Positions 1 to 12,560 of a stretch of DNA of 64,000 bases are shown in pieces. This DNA comes from Thysanoteuthis rhombus (Eukaryota; Mollusca; Cephalopoda; Oegopsida; Thysanoteuthidae). The first letter of the stretch is position 1. Each line of letters starts with the position of its first letter. Both the position numbers and the translations under genes were made by a program. The notes beneath the pieces are model-generated. The model searched no databases. It was not told where the DNA came from and saw only the letters and a list, made by a program, of their open reading frames with translations. Location: the NCBI GenBank assembly GCA_963457665.1, contig OY735222.1, positions 39,198,408 through 39,262,407 of the forward strand, read 5' to 3'.

Positions 1-2260
<2,260 letters not shown>

Positions 2261-2269
2261 GTAACAGAA

Positions 2270-2465
2270 TATATGATGAGAACAATTGTACCTACCGGAC
2301 AAAGGGTTCTATTTACGTTGCAGGAATTCCACTGCAAAATTTCATGGATTGGGTATCGAATTTTGCCTCATCGCCCAAATTCTCCAGACATGTCACTGAT
2401 TACCATCTTGTCAACTTCGGATTCCTCTTGGAGCAAAATTTTTCTTAGAGAGGAATGCACAGGAT
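2270..2465 (+). pseudogene. mariner-type transposase relic, C-terminal catalytic part
   Basis: A 74-codon frame contains ILPHRPNSPDM, which matches the family motif LPHPPYSPDLAP that precedes the last catalytic Asp of mariner/Tc1 DDE/D transposases. Just after it, a one-base frame change gives DYHLVNFGFLLEQNF, matching the usual SDYHLF block. The change of frame, loss of upstream catalytic regions and absence of visible terminal repeats say it is a dead fragment. An active enzyme of this family is about 340 residues; only about 60 are recognisable here. Confidence 0.65.
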
Positions 2466-2579
2466 TTTTTAAAATTCCCAAGTATTCTATTTCTTAAGGG
2501 TTTGTAGCCCCCCCTCCACCACCAGTTTTAGTTAGGAATCAAATATGAACCCCTTCTTTTAGCTAGATATCAAAAACAT

Positions 2580-2990
2580 CACTTCCAATGACGACCCCTA
2601 TAAAAGCCCTGGACGCACATGGTCCAATGCTCATTGGTGCCAGCACTCCTAGCTGGTTACACTTTTTGCCCCAGCACTTGTTACCGGCTACTCTTTCCCT
2701 CTCTTTCCTTCTCGTTAAGATCATTATTATTTCGCCGACCTCCCGGTCGATCCGATCTTAGCCATTTTTCCCCTTGACCTATCTCTGACTAACTTCACAT
2801 AACTTGGCAGTTTGGCTTGCACGCTGAATCCGGATTCCAGATATCCCTTGGTACGATCCAAGCCATATGCATTCACAAACAGTTCAGACAACTCCGCTTC
2901 GACTCCGACGCCAGGACTATCAAGGACAAAAAGCCCCCACCTTCCGCTATTTCTCCATATCTCTTTACGCAATCGATCAGATTTATGTTA
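2580..2990. other. Block of more balanced base composition, origin unknown
   Basis: This stretch is clearly richer in G and C than its surroundings and is open for 81 codons on the minus strand (2972-2727) and for overlapping frames on the plus strand. I do not recognise the product. A decayed retroelement segment is possible. Confidence 0.3.
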
Positions 2991-4790
2991 TTCTTATGTG
3001 TACTTCATTTTTATTTGTCATTTGTCATTTATGTCTTTGTATTAAATGTACGTCATATTTGTCCATCCAAATCCTTGAATGTGTTTCTTTTACTTTGTTT
3101 TATCTCTGCATCTAAGTTCATACTTAGCACATCTTCTTTTCTCCTTCCACATCTCCAGTCACGCTGCCACCAACATCGAACCTCAAAGTAAGAAATCCCT
3201 AGTCACCAACATTCATCACGCTACCTACTCCTCAATTCGAACTACTAGAACCACCACGATACCTTCAAAATGGTTCAACAAGCCATTTTTAAAAAGTTTG
3301 GAAAATCAGATGCTTATTTTGACAAACTTTTGCTCGTGACATTTTAATATTTTTAAGACCTACACTGCTCATTTTGTTTAAAATCGAAGCTTGTAAACTC
3401 TTCACTGTGATTCTGGTGCACTCTACATCAATGAATCTTAAATACTAACAAAGTTACTATCCATAAAATGAGAATTTTTCTTTAGACAAAAACACAAAAG
3501 CTCCCATTTTCTCATTTACGCTATAAGTATTTTCAGGAATATTGTTATGGATAATGAAATCAAATACTAAGCATCAAGGCTTCAAAACAAAACTGAAATG
3601 AACAATGAATATATAAAAAATATCTCAGGCGAAACTTGGTCAAAAAATTATACGCGGTTTCCACTACAGTTATAACAAAATCAATTTTAACAAGATCAGT
3701 TTTAACAAAATTATGTTCAAATAACATGACGTATACAAATTGAATTCATTTTAATTTGCATCGGAATAATAATGCAGTCTTCAAGCTTCAAAATGAAATT
3801 AATACTGGGCATTGTAGCAAAAAAAAGAACAATACGATTTTCTCAACTATCTAAAAATGGCTCGTTGAGCCATCATCATGTGTGGCCATCCATATGTTCT
3901 GCCCCCCCCCCCTTTGACAGAGATATATAACATGCAATATTTAATGATTGCTTATGCAAAATTTTATGACCAATCATGTGGATACGGGTTCCCTCCGCTT
4001 TTTGAAAGTTTCCTTTTGCCTCTTCGTTTTTACGAAAGACCGCAAGCTCGATTTATATTGTGTATCCATTAGCAATTGTGTGTCCTATCAGAGAGGTCAA
4101 AGAGAGCTAGTAATGGTGTTAAGTTTAGCGTAAAACAGGCAGACATGAAAGGTTATTTTGGAGTCTGGTAACTCTAAAAACATTTCCCGTATAAATTAGT
4201 GGTAATTGCATCTTTGCTCTGCACCATTTCGGCTAACGAAAAGTTTCATTGGCATATTCAGAGCGAGAGAAATCTGTTTCAATTCAGGCAATATTTTTGT
4301 GAATAATCCTATAATGGTTGTAAGGTTAGTTTATTTATAACCCAAACTGTGGCTGATATGCCATGGCTGCAGCCCATATGTGATGAAATCGTGTCCAGGT
4401 TTTTTGCAGACGGACGTCGACATCAGCAGACGTTTCGTCGAAAACATGGAATTATTTATTAGTTGTCAACATTATGTCGAACTGACATTTGAATTTTTTT
4501 CTTACAAATATGTATATTTATTTTTTCAAAATATTTATACTTTATGTTGGAAGACAAATTTAATCATATGTTGATTTAAAGTTAATCTTCTGTTATTTTT
4601 TATTTTAGACTTTTCTTTTGAATCCGTACATTTATTGCCACAAAATATTTATTTTTCATCCTACAAAAGAATTAAACTTAACTATAAGTTGATAAAACAG
4701 AATAGAAATAAGAACCATAAATTCAACGATGCGTCCACCATCCTTACGTCCATATGTATGATTTTCGATTTCAAAGGGATTCTGAAGGGG
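2991..4790. other. No gene recognised
   Basis: AT-rich, unassigned sequence with a poly-C run near 3901. Short frames only. Confidence 0.55.
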
Positions 4791-4797
4791 GTGATTT

Positions 4798-5095
4798 AGA
4801 GGACCTCTGACGATCCCATAAACTCTCCTGAGGAGGAAACCTATTCCTACACCAAGATCAGTAATAATTACGAGTTTTTGGTAAGTAGCTAAAGGAAATT
4901 GTAGATGGCCTTTACCTAGATGGGTGACCGCCTGCTAATACAAGGGGCTGTAAGCCCCTTGGAATTACAGAGAGAGACACCCGTGACGATTTCGTTAATA
5001 CCCCTAAGAAGGAGACCAATTCCTACACCAACATCACAAACTACCCCAGGACTGACCTAGCTACGAGCGACAATAAATTACGATCCATTATTCGC
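4798..5095 (+). mobile_element. 5S rRNA-derived SINE, with partly duplicated body
   Basis: At 4919-4934 the sequence GATGGGTGACCGCCTG is identical to the C-box region of metazoan 5S rRNA, and GCTGTAAGCC follows at about the 5S spacing (5S has GCTGTAGGC). The 5' half of the 5S part is weak. The body after it (about 4983-5040, TGACGATTTCGTTAATAC then GAAGGAGACCAATTCC) is also present at 4810-4868 in front of the 5S part, so the locus holds one extra body copy. A second family member lies on the minus strand at 43.6-43.9 kb and shares head and body in the same order. This excludes a simple 5S pseudogene and fits a SINE with a 5S-type Pol III promoter (the SINE3 principle). Confidence 0.7.
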
Positions 5096-5759
5096 CGGGC
5101 GAGTATTTGGCTAGTTTCGTAAAAGATGCAACCATGACGAAGAAAAGAATATTACATAAACACGTCAACTTGACAGGCAAGTTGTTGAAACAAGGAGGTC
5201 TACGCCTGGTCTTTTGTCTTGTATTTATCTTAATTATGACGTATGTAATTTGTTTCTTTGGGCTTAGAAGTAGACATAGAAAACTACTATTGAAAAAAAG
5301 TGTTTATGAAGTCTTTTGTAACGGTGATTGTCTGTGTTATATAGGCCAGTTGTTAGTATTATTTTGAAAAGAAGACTTAAACAAAAAATAGAAATACAGA
5401 GTTCTGACCGTGAGAAACTCGCCCCATTAGCAACAGAATTCTATCTACACACGTGTGTATACACACAGATACTCGTTGATATATACTCATATATAGAAAT
5501 ACATACTCATAAGTATTTTATTTTGTTAGGGAGATTTATAAATAACCGTCCGAAGCACAGCCCTTCCGTTGAAGAAGTTGGGTGGATTCTCGGGTAAACA
5601 TGTGCTGAGAAAGAACATAAGCGAAGAAAATGATGGCGTAGCGGTAAAGTCAGTGGGTAGCAGTTAAGTAAAAACTGGATCCTTGCTTACGTTTCCTGGG
5701 ATTAAATGCAGCCAGTGCTAAAATACAACGATGATAATTTACCTCTGTCAACGATGTTG

Positions 5760-5760
<1 letters not shown>
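5096..5760. other. No gene recognised
   Basis: Two overlapping frames of under 90 codons; the first has a hydrophobic stretch (near VFCLVFILIMTYVICFF) but no start context or homology I recognise. Confidence 0.5.

Positions 5761-5822
<62 letters not shown>
5761..5822. repeat. (TA)n microsatellite
   Basis: About 60 bp of pure TA. Confidence 0.95.
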
Positions 5823-5826
<4 letters not shown>

Positions 5827-6640
5827 CTCGTGTCACTCCAGTCAGTTCACAGAATATCTCCTAACGGGTAATTGTTTGGATGAGCTTTGCAGAACGGAGG
5901 TAACTACAGTAGACAATGTACATGATAAAAGCGTAGAGCGTAAATTACTCAGACAATTTGGGACAAATTGGACCGTAAAGAAACTGTGTTTTTGTGGACA
6001 TTGGGAAGTTCCTCTCCAATCTCCAACTTGATTTAGGAGCCTACAAGTCACAACTCCGAAGCTGTTAACAGCATAAATTGACGTCTTATCAGTTGAGGTG
6101 ATCGGTGAAATATGCTGAAGATTAAAAAAAAAAAAATTCGAGTTCATTGTTTCAGATCGTGGGCAGGGGATATTTTCATCTGCAAAATCGTCATCTTTTA
6201 GAGGTATAGTCCATTGTTACGGACGGAGAGGCAAACAAAAACAGTCAGACGATACATTATTGCTTTTCCTGTCGTCAGAATTTACTGTAACACTATATAT
6301 ATGCAATCATCAGATAAAATGGAAGTTTTTATATATTTGTTCAGTAAACCTTACCCGCAACATTACCAGTTATATAAACAGCTAATCATTTATAATAAAA
6401 ACAAGCTTGTGAGTCGGATCATAGATGCGCTACTTCTTTTCTTGTGTGATGACCTATCAAAAACAGTGTTGTCAACTTCATTTTCAAGTTTGCATCTAAA
6501 ATTGAGTCAAAAACCATCTTAAAACACATGGAAACTTTTAGATCCTCCCGAAATATATCTAAAATCAAGGAAATATGTCAAATATTATCAGTAGATCAAA
6601 TGTGACTTTGCTCTTGGACATTTATTTTAGTAAAATATTA
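5823..6640. other. No gene recognised
   Basis: A 101-codon minus frame (6147-5842) and a 102-codon plus frame (6214-6522) are open but unassigned, with no family motif. Confidence 0.45.
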
Positions 6641-6644
6641 CTTG

Positions 6645-6712
6645 ATACCTGATGAAAGCCGTAGTGTGCAACAGCCGAAACGTTGTATGAAAAACAACCA
6701 AGATGAAGATGG
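6645..6712 (+). other. Hammerhead-like core motif, probably retroelement remnant
   Basis: CTGATGA at about 6650 is followed 21 bases later by CCGAAACG, the order of the two conserved strands in a hammerhead ribozyme. I cannot build a good stem II, and GTTGT/ACAAC is the only short helix after it. Such CTGATGA...GAAACG remnants are common in Penelope-like elements and repeats. Not a supported ribozyme. Confidence 0.25.
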
Positions 6713-6785
6713 TCCGAATATTAGTAGAAATAATAATAATAATAATACCTCATCTCAAAAATTCAGAGATATATTACTTGATTCA

Positions 6786-7075
6786 TTAAAATATCACTTG
6801 TTTTATTACAGTAAGAAAAATTACTTTTTTAATTGAAAAAATATCCTTTTTCTGACTACCAATATTTAGATTTAAATGAAGAATATTGAAACTCGCCATC
6901 ACAGTCAATAATTGAACATATATAGCATCAAAATTTGGAGTTATGTGTAGAAATTCCGTCGAAGAATTGATATAGTCTGGATAGATTCTATTTATGATAT
7001 CACTTGCGTTTTCAACTGAAAAAACTTCCAAGATAGGATAACGAAATATCTAGATTCTTCAGAATCTAGATGTTA
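6786..7075 (-). pseudogene. Unknown coding-like relic, copy 1 (VENASD motif)
   Basis: An 81-codon minus frame starts at 7031. Its first 45 codons contain SVENASDIINRIYPDYINSS. The plus strand at 18.58-18.72 kb encodes FPVENASDVIKRIYSDHIYSS, so the copies agree best as protein. I do not recognise the family. Just upstream of the start lies a perfect palindrome (ATCTAGATTC, 4-base loop, GAATCTAGAT) at about 7050-7073; the same GAATCTAGAT precedes the 18.6 kb copy. Confidence 0.4.
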
Positions 7076-8080
7076 TTAATCAACCTGTCAAAAGAGCCCC
7101 CCCCCCCCAGGTCAAAAAAGCTTTTTTCGAAAAATAAAAAATAAAACCTTTCCAGAAAGGGTCAAATGGACTACTGATGCCAATTTTCAAGTCCCTAGAC
7201 AAAACAGTATGCTTGGGAATATACAAACTCATGCGCATATAAGAATAAAGGACAGAAGCCTCCGTCACCTTTAGTAGCTAAGGTTGTCAAATTGACAACA
7301 TTTTGTAACTACCATTTTGGTATGTCCGTCATATGGATGCTAGAGCATCAAAAATATGTGAACTACTCACTGTTTTCATACCTGGTACACATCCCAGGTA
7401 AGCATTGAATTACGTTGTTCAGAAAATAATAGCCTAATAACTGAACCCGAGGAAATATCAACGGGTGTTGACAATTGATTTTATCCAATACCCCCATGGC
7501 TTTTTTCATACTTGTATCTTTTCATAATCTTCCTTATCCTTTCCAATATTTGTTGCCCGATCATGTTCTCATTTAAATGTTAAACAATCATGGATTAGTT
7601 TTATATGCAAAAAATATCCTTATCTCTTCACTAATCTACCTAACTTCCCTCTGTATCCTCTGTTTTTTCCTATCCTTCTCAGTAAACTCTCTAACTTCCT
7701 TTTCTCCCTTATCTATTCCTAAACTCTTATCAAAATTGATGTGTTACATCTGACTGCAGGTTGGAATAAACAGAATGTTATTTACTCTGATAATGATCAG
7801 CGTGATTTTTTCCTGTTCTTTGGACTTAACACTGGACTCTTCCACTGAGGATAAAGGGTAAAATTTGACCTAAGAAAATATTTCCTACCCACCATTTCAA
7901 ACTATGCACTCTGCCTGGTAAACAAATTCAGTGAATGTTTCTAATGCTCTTAACGAGTAGGTCATATTTTTCTAGAAAAATGCTCCTGTAGAGGTCGTAT
8001 AGTAGTGATCAATGGGCTAAACCAGTTGACAATTCGAAGTGGATTTGATACTCATTTGATCCCTCACTTCTGATCTTCTG
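7076..8080. repeat. Unassigned dispersed repeats, no gene
   Basis: A poly-C run lies near 7096. The pyrimidine-rich stretch 7495-7740 resembles 38.22-38.48 kb (shared TGGATTAGTTT and ATATGCAAAAA) and, more weakly, 30.01-30.11 kb. The segment 7770-7990 resembles 9.12-9.33 kb (shared TACTTCCTATCCAC-like core). These look like old interspersed repeats. Confidence 0.45.
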
Positions 8081-8084
8081 ATGT

Positions 8085-9019
8085 TGAACTTGTATAAAAG
8101 TACTGCAACACATATACGACCACAGTAACTCCTTCATTAAGCTACATAAGGACTCTGAACCGTTTCAGCTCCAAAAAGGAGTAAGACAAGGTGATACAAG
8201 CTCATCCAAACTCTTCACAGCCTGTCCTGAGATGATTTTCTGTGTACTGGGAAAATAGAGAAATCAAAATAGACAGCGAATACTTGAGCAACCTTATATT
8301 TGCAGACGACACCGTCCTTTTCGCAGAGAACCTACACGACCTCCAACTAATGCTGGATAATCTAAACGAAGAAAGCAACATAGTCGGCCTACATATGAAC
8401 TTCAGTAAAACGAAAATCATGTGCAATAATCATGTTGAGAATAAGAACATAACTGTCAAGATAGAAAATGCAGAACTCGGCAAGGTAGACCACTACATCT
8501 ACATAGGACAACGAATCTCTATGAGACCCTCAAAAGAGGAGGAAATCAAGCGAAGAATCACTCTGGGATGGCAAGCCTTCGGCAGAGCCAGAAGAAAGAA
8601 AGAAAGGAGAGTATACAACCACTGCATTCTCCCAATAGTCACTTCTGGAGCTGAAATATGGAACCTAACCAAGAGAAAAACCTACAAACTGATATGCAAC
8701 GTGCACATGAGAATTATGCCCAACACCACATGGAGAGATCACAAGATAGCACAGTATATAAGGAAGAAACTATTTAAAAAATCAAATGGCAATAGGCAGG
8801 CAATGTTGCAATAATGAAAGATAACCGATCGACATCACATCTCATAACATGGATCCCCAGAGATCACATAAGAAACCGAGGCCGACAGAACACAAGATGG
8901 AGAGATGAACTGGACAGATTCAGGAAATACTGGCTCTGCGATGCCAATGATAGAGAATTATGGCAAATCCTGGGGAAGGTTTATGTCCGATAATGGACGT
9001 TAAAAGACTGATGATGATT
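8085..9019 (+). pseudogene. RTE-type LINE remnant: reverse transcriptase C-half and 3' end
   Basis: The sequence reads QKGVRQGDTSSSKLF (RT motif 4 region), then after a frameshift near 8238 continues in a 190-codon frame (8242-8814) with NLIFADDTVLFAENL, where FADD is the catalytic metal-binding box. The thumb-side region (ILPIVTSGAEIWNL) follows. A second frame change near 8800 leads into MKDNRSTSHLITWIPRDH and a Trp/Arg-rich tail to about 8990, then TTAAAAGACTGATGATGA, the short 3' repeat typical of RTE elements. The endonuclease and first half of RT are missing, so it is a 5'-truncated, frame-broken copy. It is the most complete of the window's family members. Confidence 0.85.
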
Positions 9020-11535
9020 TATAAATGATATGGAAAAAAATGGTCCAGGACGCACGTCGTAAACCAATGATCAGCAAGATGATCTTGCTGGTCTCTGCTT
9101 GTTTGGGTAATGCACATTGTATCTCCTTCTATTGATGGTCTGATTCAAAACTTCTATATTATCAACTCTAATCAACGAACAGTATGATTTTCTCCACTGT
9201 CAGTGACACTGGATTCTCCCACGGCAATGGGAGGGGGTTGAATTTTGTCAATAAAAATACTTCCTATCCACTGTTTCAAATTATTCACTCTCACCAGCAA
9301 ATGATTCAGTATTTTTTTTCTGAAAAAACATCTAAATCAAGATATATCCGTGATTTTTTTTTACACTTCGACTAACGATAATCATTTGAAAATTAATCAG
9401 GACACATCCCGTGTATCAATGAAGGGCAAGCTAAACCTGCTAGCTGTTACTTGAAGCTAAATTCATTTTCATTGCTAAATCCTTTCTGATGTGATTCCTT
9501 CAAGCCATATTTTTTGTTTGGTAATACAAGAATCCCTTAGTATAGCGCAGTCTGTGATATAAAGCGTGCCAATATTATTGCCCACTTGTCCTGAAAACTG
9601 CGAATAAAAGAACATTTCAGTGAAAAAATTTCTTAATATGACTAAAATATTAAATTTCTCAAATCTGTAATCAATCAAATTTGGTGTTTCACACATTTTT
9701 TTATTTTTATTTCATGATGAAAAAATATCTTTGCTCATCAATGAACTTGTTTGGCACTCGCATCTAACTTCTAAATATAACGCAGTTGTCTTTCTTCGAC
9801 CCCAGTACTGATAAAGGGGTAGTATTGTTGTAGTTACAGTAATCATGGGTGTCGGCTACCATTTTCCCAAGGGGATCAAAAGCACATATGATATAATATG
9901 ATATGAGGAAAGCATATATTTTTAAGAGGGCAGGGGTATATACGGAATATATATTTCAGTGACAACCCTGTTATACGATAAAATTCCACCCGCCATTTGC
10001 AGTGTAAACAAGTATAACCTGCTGTATGATCCAAATGCCTGTTAATGCACTTGATCGTTGACGGAAACGCGTGATCTGACCCCTGAAGCGAACTATAATA
10101 GTCTTTTTACATGGGTACATTAACTTAGGGCCATATAAAACAATCGTACAGCGCTTTTATTCTTCAGGGGCCATGAGGTTAAATTCTCACCACCATCCCG
10201 CCCTCTTTGGGAAGGCCTAATCAGAGGAGTCTCAAATGTTCCGTTTGTACCCCAACGGACGCCCATAACAGTACCTCTACAACTAGTATTAGTAATAGTA
10301 ATAGTGGTAGTAGTAGTAACGTCAGACTAAACTAGGCTGAGTAAATAATGACCCCACCGATATCCGATTATTCAAACAGATGAAATTCCTTTAAAATTTT
10401 AATTTGTTCTTCACTTGTTTAAAGGTAGAATTTCCCTTTAACTACAGCAGATGTGGCGAAACGCTTGATTTATATTTTAGTAGTTAATTGGTGTTGTTCT
10501 CATATCAAAATAGACAGGCAGCTGCATCAAGAAATAATATCTATAGAGATTATATCCCTAACGGAAAACAGACGGACGAAAGATGCTTCGTACTTCCTCC
10601 CTATTGTTATAATGAGAAGAAATTGTTATTCCAGGATGGTTGTCCGTCTTCATCAGCTTTCTGTATAACTCCTACCCCAACCTTGAGCTGACTTAGTTTC
10701 TCTAGCATATCAAGAATAAGAACAAGGACAATCCTCACCAAGTTAAGGAGTAAACATGATCATTCCTCTACTGTCATTTGAAATCACAGCTGACTGATTG
10801 ATCTTCCGAATTCGAAACTTCCATGTTATCTACCCTCTTCAAGAAGAGTATGTTTTTTTTTGTTCTTTGTCGTAACACTGGACAGTAATCGCTGGCTTCG
10901 CCTCACACTGAAGATGTGTCCAGGGTAATGTAATCAAATCAAGCTAAATTTACAAGACTAACTTATCTACCAAAATTCAAGTTAGAAACATGTAAGAATT
11001 TATTTCATTCTATGAATAAACGCAATTGTACAAATCAAAATACATTTACATACTGTCTTACTTATTATATGTACAATACAAAAGTTGCCGTAATCATCTT
11101 AGTCGGAATAGAAGTAAAAGTGGAGTTTGACTTTATGACCAGGCTTTATCTCTGATACTTGGTGTGCCCTGGAAGAATCCAGCCATTTAATGTAAAAGGG
11201 GAAAAGAGCCTACCTAGGGCAATGGTGTTTCAGCCCCCTAAAAATGAATAAATGAATGGCTCGGTTTCGCTGGGAGATCTGGACACATCAATAGGACTAT
11301 AGACGGCGTGGCATACGTACGTATTATACTCTCCAGTCCAATGGCTACTACACTAGAAACCCAACACACTTGATATCCATTTTTTGGGATCACCATCAGT
11401 TTTCTGGTTGAGTTCTTCTGAATCTTCTGAAATCTCGTCCACGGTCTGAAATACATTTGGGAGAAGTTAGAAGTAGCAGTGTTGGAGGTAAAGCGCACAG
11501 ACCCAGGGAATGTGAAAAGTCTGTCCAGTCATTAA
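9020..11535. other. Mostly unassigned DNA with old repeat fragments
   Basis: 9115-9330 is related to 7770-7990. 10690-10800 resembles 58.50-58.63 kb (shared ACAATCCTCACC, GGAGTAAAC and ATTTGAAATCAC). A short TAG/TAA trinucleotide run lies at about 10285-10320. No gene is supported. Confidence 0.45.
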
Positions 11536-11539
11536 GTTG

Positions 11540-11940
11540 TCTAATACTGAATGCATAACACCACCCATGACTTACAGATGCGAAACATGGAAATTTGCAA
11601 AACGAACAAGAACCAACTGAGAATTGTACTGAGAGCCAAGGAAAGAGCAATGGTTTGAATAAGATTTAAAAAAGATAAACATTGGTCAGAGAAAAGACTA
11701 GAGTGAAGGATATAATACGAATGATTAAGCAACAAAAATGTAGATGGGCCAGACACTTAGCAAGGAGAGAACAAAAAATAGATTAAGCAATAGACTAACT
11801 GGTGCCCATGGGACAGTGAACGCAATAGGAAAAGACTAGACACAAGATTGAGGGATCAGATTGGGAAAGGTTTGCCGATAAGACAGGGAAGGAAATGGGG
11901 AAGGCCTTGGTCTAGCAAAGGTGATGATGATGTTGATTAC
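11540..11940 (+). pseudogene. Second LINE (RTE-like) tail, decayed
   Basis: Across several frames one reads TYRCETWKFAKR, then VKDIIRMIKQQKCRWARHLARR, then DSERNRKR and TRLRDQIGK. This order (ETW.L, DI...KWRWAGH.ARR, then W-P-and-Arg tail, RW.D.I) is that of the C-terminal extension of RTE-like reverse transcriptases. Several in-frame stops and shifts are present and it ends in GGTGATGATGATG. It differs from the 8.1 kb family in detail, so it is another subfamily. Confidence 0.6.
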
Positions 11941-12179
11941 TTTACTTTAACCATGAAAACACATAAAAGGCGACCAGCTAGCCACAGCGAGCTGAGCGTC
12001 AAGAACCGTAATCAGATTCAACTCTGGTCCAGTCACCCTTCAGTGCGGTCGGAATTGGTCGGACGCAATTGGTTTCAGATTTGACAGAAGCAGAGACTTT
12101 CGTCTCTTCTTCAAGCTCTCAGTCTCTCTTCAATCATCATTTGGGAGAGAGTGAGGATTCAAAACTGCAATGTAAGAAA

Positions 12180-12560
12180 TATTTCAACAGGGAGCTCCAA
12201 CACGAAACAAGATCACCGGCCTATAAAGAATGAGGTATTATTACAACGTGTTCGGTAAGTTTCTTTTCATTACATTTAGTTACCGTAACAATAAGATCAG
12301 CGGGTCTTCTATGAATGAGGTTTCATTACATAACAGTTTCGTAACTTTCATTTATTACATTTGGTTTCCGGGGCGAAAAGATCATCGGCCTCCTAAGAAT
12401 GACGTATTATTGTTACGTTGTTGTTGCGCAGAATTCAATTTTTCATCACTGTGGGTCCACAAAGAATGAAATATTATAATATTGGTGTTGAGCTTCTTTC
12501 ATTTTTATCACAGCTGGTACCGTGGCACGAAGATTACTGACCCACGAAGAATCAAGTATT
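12180..12560 (+). repeat. Decayed left edge of the satellite array (longer units)
   Basis: Recurring blocks of about 80-100 bp (GATCAYCGGCCT, AAGAATGAGGTATTA, TTCGTAACTTTCATTTATTA) align to the array unit but keep an AAGAATGA...ATTA segment that the core units lack. Divergence between blocks is high. Confidence 0.6.

Noticed and set aside
4881..4969. GTAAGT at 4881 and TTACAG near 4969 around the 5S-like piece, looking like an 89 bp intron between duplicated exons
   Set aside because: The flanking similarity is the SINE body, also present at 43.6 kb in the other orientation; the frame before the first copy has a stop at once.
6645..6712. Second hammerhead ribozyme
   Set aside because: CTGATGA and GAAACG are present but no stem II and no proper stem III/cleavage site can be drawn.
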